The position numbers and the translations under genes are program-made. Below are positions 5,313 through 8,832 of a stretch of 8,832 nt of DNA, piece after piece; within the stretch, counting starts at the first letter, position 1; the number at the start of each line of letters is the position of its first letter. The notes below the pieces were generated by a model. That model saw nothing but the letters and a program-made list of their open reading frames with translations. It was not told the DNA's origin and made no database searches. The DNA comes from Spirochaetaceae bacterium (GTDB lineage Bacteria > Spirochaetota > Spirochaetia > Treponematales > Rectinemataceae), in NCBI GenBank assembly GCA_003452735.1, contig DMNL01000125.1:1-8832 (forward strand), written 5' to 3'.

Positions 5313-6830
5313 ATGGAAGAATATATTCTGGAAATGAAGGATATCGTGCGGACATTTCCAGGAGTCCGTGCCCTAAATGGTGTGGATTTTAGAGCTAAGC
5401 GTGGTGTAGTGCATGCTCTTATGGGCGAAAACGGTGCAGGAAAATCCACACTTATGAAATGCCTGGTAGGGATAAATCCTCCTGATTCTGGTGAAATCTG
5501 GCTAAAAGGCAAAAAAGTGCAGATTCAAAATCCTAATGAAGCTCTTAAACTTGGAATTGCGATGATTTATCAAGAATTGAATCCTGTCGCAGAGCGGAGT
5601 GTCATGGAAAACATATGGCTAGGTAGAGAACCGATGCTTTCCAAGCTCCCGCTATTTGTCGATCATAAAGAGATGTACAAAAAAACAAAAGAGCTCCTTG
5701 AAAATCTCGAGATCAACATCGAACCTAAAGTCAAAGTCAAAGAGCTCTCTGTTGCAAAAATGCAGATGATAGAAATTGCTAAGGCAATTTCTTACAATGC
5801 TGATATCGTCATTATGGATGAACCGACCTCATCCTTGACACCCAATGAAGTAGAACATCTCTTTTCGATGATTCAAAAGCTCAAGGACAGAGGAGTTGCT
5901 GTCATCTATATAACTCATAAAATGGAAGAAATTTTTAACATAGCAGACGAAGTAACTGTTTTGCGCGATGGTAATCATATTCTGACGAAACCAATCAGCG
6001 AGATGACGATAGATTCGTTGATTACAGCCATGGTGGGCAGATATCTCACCGACATGTTCCCAAAGATGCAGAGCCAAATAGGCGATGTGAAACTCTCCGT
6101 ACGTCACCTCGAAGTCCCTGGGCTCCTTCACGATATATCTTTTGATGTTAGAAAAGGTGAGATTCTCGGCGTTGCAGGGCTAGTTGGTGCTGGACGAACG
6201 GAACTTATGGAGACTTTGTTTGGACTGCGCCGGAAAAGTTCCGGGGAAATTTTTATCGATGGGGAAAAAGTGGAAATCCGCTCCCCGTCAGATGCCATAA
6301 ATACGGGCATAGGCTTTTTGACAGAAGATAGAAGGCTTAATGGGATAATACCGGTTTTATCGGTTCAGATGAATATTATCTTAGCTAACATCAAAAATTA
6401 TTCAAAACTCAAGATTTTTTTGGATCTAAAAACAATGCAAAATGACTGCGAAAAATATAAAGAGCGCCTCAAAATTCGAACCCCATCTCTTGAAGCGTTG
6501 ATACAGAATCTATCTGGAGGGAATCAACAAAAAGTCCTTGTTGCGCGCTGGCTGCTCACCAATCCTGACATACTGATTCTCGATGAGCCTACTCGTGGTA
6601 TAGATGTAGGCGCAAAAGCCGAGATTCATACGATAATTACCAAGCTTGCATGCGAAGGCAAATCCATCATCATGGTAAGTTCGGAAATGCCCGAAATTTT
6701 GGGTATGAGCGATAGAATCCTAGTCATGAGTCATGGACAGATTACAGCCATTCTGGATCGCAAAGATGCAAATCAAGAAATAATTATGCGCTATGCAGCA
6801 GCAAAAACGAACGCAGCTATAGTTGCCTAA
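5313..6830 (+). CDS. mglA: ABC sugar importer ATPase with two nucleotide-binding domains (MglA type)
   Basis: Cytoplasmic ATPase of 505 residues that powers the importer; E. coli MglA has nearly the same length. Domain 1: Walker [10 protein letters not shown] (38-46), Q-loop near Gln87, degenerate signature [14 protein letters not shown] (145-158), Walker B IVIMDE (165-170), and His202. Domain 2: degenerate Walker [10 protein letters not shown] (289-297) with Arg in place of Lys, signature LSGGNQQKV (400-408), and Walker B ILILDE (420-425). A first-domain signature reading [10 protein letters not shown] and a second P-loop without Lys are normal for the Mgl/Rbs/Ara carbohydrate-import class 2 (CUT2), so only domain 1 is expected to be a standard P-loop. 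GGAG lies five bases before the ATG. The gene follows the internal terminator and is 11 bases upstream of the permease gene. Family is certain; the transported ligand depends on the binding protein. Confidence 0.94.
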   Translation: MEEYILEMKDIVRTFPGVRALNGVDFRAKRGVVHALMGENGAGKSTLMKCLVGINPPDSGEIWLKGKKVQIQNPNEALKLGIAMIYQELNPVAERSVMENIWLGREPMLSKLPLFVDHKEMYKKTKELLENLEINIEPKVKVKELSVAKMQMIEIAKAISYNADIVIMDEPTSSLTPNEVEHLFSMIQKLKDRGVAVIYITHKMEEIFNIADEVTVLRDGNHILTKPISEMTIDSLITAMVGRYLTDMFPKMQSQIGDVKLSVRHLEVPGLLHDISFDVRKGEILGVAGLVGAGRTELMETLFGLRRKSSGEIFIDGEKVEIRSPSDAINTGIGFLTEDRRLNGIIPVLSVQMNIILANIKNYSKLKIFLDLKTMQNDCEKYKERLKIRTPSLEALIQNLSGGNQQKVLVARWLLTNPDILILDEPTRGIDVGAKAEIHTIITKLACEGKSIIMVSSEMPEILGMSDRILVMSHGQITAILDRKDANQEIIMRYAAAKTNAAIVA

Positions 6831-6841
6831 AGGAGGCTTTC

Positions 6842-7825
6842 ATGGCACAGCAGAATAAAGTTAGCAATTTCATCAATAAATATGCTATTTTTATTGTCCT
6901 CATCGTCATGATTATTGCCCTTTCATTCTTATCGCCTGCTTTTTTGACAGTTCAAAACCTGATCAACGTACTTATCACCGAATCCGGAAGGGGAATTCTC
7001 GCACTAGGTGTGGCATTTGCGATCATCTCAAGAGGTATCGATCTCTCTGTTGGCTCGATTGTCTCTCTTACCTCAGTTATAGCAGCAAGTCTAGTCCAAG
7101 AGCCAAGCTATAGCGCTAGAATCTTCCCCAATCTGCCTCTGCTTCCACCTATTGTTGCTGTTCTTGCGGGTTTAGCCGCAGGTGCCTTGGTGGGTCTTAC
7201 AAATGGTGCTCTTATTGCCTATACGGCGATTCCTCCCTTTATAGCGACCCTGGGCTCCATGATAATTGCAAGGGGTTTCGCTCTTATTCTAACGAATGCA
7301 TACCCTGTTCCTATGCTCAGACCAGAATTCAAGATTATCGGTCAAGGATCCCTTGGACCTATTCCTTATGTGGTCATTGTTTTCGTCATAGTCGCCATAA
7401 TAGCATATATAATCCTGAATTATACCAAGTTTGGAAAACATGTGTATGCTATAGGCGGGAATGTCAATGCAGCTCGTACTTCTGGTATCAAAGTCGAAAA
7501 AAATTTGCTCGGTATCTATATGGTTTCAGGTATATGTGCCTCAATAGCAGGTATCCTTATTACCGCGCGAGCCGCATCTGGCATCGCCACACTTGGCAAT
7601 AATTATGAGCTCGATGCAATTGCCGCGGCCACTATAGGTGGAACGAGCCATACAGGGGGCATAGGTACAGTTCCAGGTATAATTGCAGGTATATTGATCC
7701 TTGGAATCCTCAATAATGGATTGTTGTTACTTGGAATTTCGCCTTATCTCCAACAAGTTATAAAAGGTATCATAATCGTAGGTGCGGTCGTATTCGATAT
7801 GAGGAAAAATGCAAGGCAAAAATAG
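6842..7825 (+). CDS. mglC: ABC sugar importer permease (MglC/RbsC type)
   Basis: Inner-membrane permease of 327 residues that probably works as a homodimer with the MglA-type ATPase. Hydrophobic segments lie near 13-33, 52-62, 104-124, 131-151, 175-194, 223-243 and 277-318. The conserved loop GIDLSVGSIVSL (65-76), the ATPase-contacting loop GKHVYAIGGNVNAARTSGI (198-216), and the glycine-rich GGTSHTGGIGTVPG (266-279) followed by NNGLLLLGISPYLQQVIKG are class signatures. NNYELDAIAA and the ending KNARQK are especially close to MglC. AGGAGG immediately follows the ATPase stop codon, five bases before this ATG. It is slightly shorter than E. coli MglC, with no sign of truncation. Confidence 0.94.
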   Translation: MAQQNKVSNFINKYAIFIVLIVMIIALSFLSPAFLTVQNLINVLITESGRGILALGVAFAIISRGIDLSVGSIVSLTSVIAASLVQEPSYSARIFPNLPLLPPIVAVLAGLAAGALVGLTNGALIAYTAIPPFIATLGSMIIARGFALILTNAYPVPMLRPEFKIIGQGSLGPIPYVVIVFVIVAIIAYIILNYTKFGKHVYAIGGNVNAARTSGIKVEKNLLGIYMVSGICASIAGILITARAASGIATLGNNYELDAIAAATIGGTSHTGGIGTVPGIIAGILILGILNNGLLLLGISPYLQQVIKGIIIVGAVVFDMRKNARQK

Positions 7826-7835
7826 GATTTTACAA

Positions 7836-7841
7836 AAGGAG
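7836..7841 (+). promoter_or_regulatory. Ribosome binding site that decides the isomerase start
   Basis: AAGGAG lies nine bases before ATG 7851. The in-frame ATG at 7809 overlaps the permease gene and adds 14 residues (starting MQGKNRILQ) unlike the family, so 7851 is the preferred start. Confidence 0.75.
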
Positions 7842-7850
7842 CCTAACAAT

Positions 7851-8705
7851 ATGATCAATCCCAATAGATTTGCGCTGAACCGCATTGTTGCGCCAGCGCT
7901 AGGGCTTTCGGAGTTCTTTGATTTGGCGGCAAGTCTTGGCATGGAAGCTGTCGAATTGAGGAACGATATTCGGGACAGTTCGGTTACGGATGGAATAGAA
8001 GGGCCGAAAGTTTTGCGAATGGCTAAGGCGGCTGGTACCAATGGCGTTAAGATCATAACGATCAATGCGCTTCAGCAATTCAATCTGCCAAGTGCAAGAA
8101 TGAAGGCGCTCGGCGAGCTCGAATCTCTGCTGACGCTCTGTCGGGAATTGGAATGCCCGGCACTTGTGCTTTGCCCAAACAATCGTCCGGATGACCAAAG
8201 GACAGCGGAACAAAAATATCACGATACGATCGAGGCGCTGAATACTTATGCGCCCTTGTTTTCTACAGCAGGGATACTCGGCTATATCGAGCCGCTAGGT
8301 TTCGAGATCTCTTCGCTATCTTCGGCAGAAGTAGCGCTTAAAGCTATCGGCGAAAGTGGCGCTTCGTGCTATCGTGTTCTCATCGATACATTCCATAGCT
8401 ACCTAGGCCCCGACAAGCCAGAATTCTTTGGTGATCCTTCAGTCATAGAGAAAATCGGCCTAGTGCATGTATCCGGCGTAGAAGCTTCCATCGAAAAATC
8501 GGCATTTACGGATGCACATCGCGTGCTTCCCGGACCCAAGGATATTATGAAAAGCGCAGAACTGGTCCATAAATTAGAGCTGGCTGGCTATAAAGGCTTT
8601 TATTCCTTCGAACCTTTCTCACCTGAAATCCAGTCGTTAGAGAAAAATGAGCTTGCCGGCATCGTGCGCAACAGCATTAAATATATACAGGAGGTTTGCT
8701 TATGA
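7851..8705 (+). CDS. TIM-barrel sugar/cyclitol isomerase, IolI-like (AP endonuclease 2 superfamily)
   Basis: Cytosolic metal-dependent TIM-barrel enzyme, 284 residues from ATG 7851, close to the 278 of B. subtilis IolI. Four likely metal ligands sit at the ends of barrel strands: Glu147 (YIEPLGF), Asp179 (LIDTFH), His206 (LVHVSG) and Glu254 (SFEPFSPE), matching the Glu-Asp-His-Glu set of IolI and xylose-isomerase-like proteins. HRVLPGP (223-229) parallels the DRVWPG loop of IolI. ELRNDI, TINALQQFN and LCPNNRPDD are typical of a subgroup found next to inositol dehydrogenases. Expected role: isomerisation of a keto-inositol (inosose), the step after IolG; a sugar 3-epimerase/isomerase or dehydratase role is possible. 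The stop TGA overlaps the next start as ATGA, which suggests translational coupling. AAGGAG precedes this start. Confidence 0.85.
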   Translation: MINPNRFALNRIVAPALGLSEFFDLAASLGMEAVELRNDIRDSSVTDGIEGPKVLRMAKAAGTNGVKIITINALQQFNLPSARMKALGELESLLTLCRELECPALVLCPNNRPDDQRTAEQKYHDTIEALNTYAPLFSTAGILGYIEPLGFEISSLSSAEVALKAIGESGASCYRVLIDTFHSYLGPDKPEFFGDPSVIEKIGLVHVSGVEASIEKSAFTDAHRVLPGPKDIMKSAELVHKLELAGYKGFYSFEPFSPEIQSLEKNELAGIVRNSIKYIQEVCL

Positions 8706-8832
8706 CAGACAAAATCACCGTCGGCGTCATCGGCGCTGGGCGAATTGGGAAAATCCATGTTTCGAACATCGTATATTACATGCCAGAAGCCCGAGTAAAG
8801 ACAATCGCCGATGCGAATCTTACGCCGGAAAT
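8702..8832 (+). CDS. Second Gfo/Idh/MocA dehydrogenase, N-terminal part only
   Basis: ATG 8702 overlaps the isomerase stop (ATGA) and follows AGGAGG (8689-8694) by seven bases. The 43 residues visible before the right edge begin MTDKITVGVIGAGRIGKIH, a Rossmann dinucleotide-binding GxGxxG (Gly11, Gly13, Gly16), then PEARVKTIADANL, typical of the IolG/IolX/MocA group. It is a different paralogue from the dehydrogenase at 3242. Two such enzymes in one operon are common in inositol clusters, where one may act on myo-inositol and another on a stereoisomer or a later intermediate. The catalytic motifs lie beyond the window, so the substrate cannot be judged. Confidence 0.9.
   Translation, partial: MTDKITVGVIGAGRIGKIHVSNIVYYMPEARVKTIADANLTPE

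Noticed and set aside
4928..5512. 194-codon minus-strand open frame.
   Set aside because: It lies antisense across the binding-protein end, the terminator and the ATPase start, all of which are clearly coding or structured on the plus strand; its translation is Ser/Phe-rich and unlike any family.
7809..7850. Upstream ATG giving the isomerase 14 extra residues.
   Set aside because: It overlaps the permease gene, lacks a good ribosome binding site, and the added residues do not fit the family; ATG 7851 has AAGGAG.

Overview
The window holds the end of one membrane-protein gene, a zinc/cadmium-type metal efflux operon on the minus strand, and a sugar or cyclitol uptake operon on the plus strand that runs off the right edge. 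The organism looks like a diderm bacterium of moderate GC content: the solute-binding protein has a plain signal-peptidase-I leader and no lipobox cysteine, which fits a periplasm, and ribosome binding sites are strong AGGAGG types. A spirochaete is a plausible guess, but nothing in the sequence proves it.

Layout. 1-113: last 36 codons of a membrane protein, probably AbrB-family (plus strand). 103-180: short imperfect tandem repeats in the convergent gap. 245-2863 (minus): an ArsR/SmtB-type metal-sensing repressor followed by a P1B-type heavy-metal ATPase, driven by a near-consensus sigma-70 promoter (2921-2949) with a SmtB-like palindromic operator (2900-2919) at its start site. 2950-3070: a non-coding spacer between the two divergent promoters, with one GC-rich hairpin. 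3071-8832 (plus): a second near-consensus promoter, a perfect 27-bp LacI/GalR-type palindrome just downstream of it, then an IolG-like dehydrogenase, a periplasmic binding protein, an MglA-type ATPase, an MglC-type permease, an IolI-like TIM-barrel isomerase, and the start of a second Gfo/Idh/MocA dehydrogenase.

How it works together. The left operon is a standard metal detoxification pair: the repressor releases DNA when it binds Zn/Cd/Pb-type ions, and the ATPase exports the metal. The right operon looks like a substrate-induced uptake and catabolism unit: BAC-type ABC import of a monosaccharide-like ligand, then oxidation by one or two NAD(P)-dependent dehydrogenases and isomerisation of the keto product. 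The IolG- and IolI-like enzymes point to inositol, while the transporter is closest to the Mgl galactose/glucose type; the binding protein lacks the Mgl sugar-contacting histidine and calcium loop, so a different ligand is likely. A terminator-like hairpin after the binding-protein gene probably sets its expression above that of the other transporter subunits. I see no wholly new system; the unusual points are in regulatory architecture and in the variable N-terminus of the ATPase.
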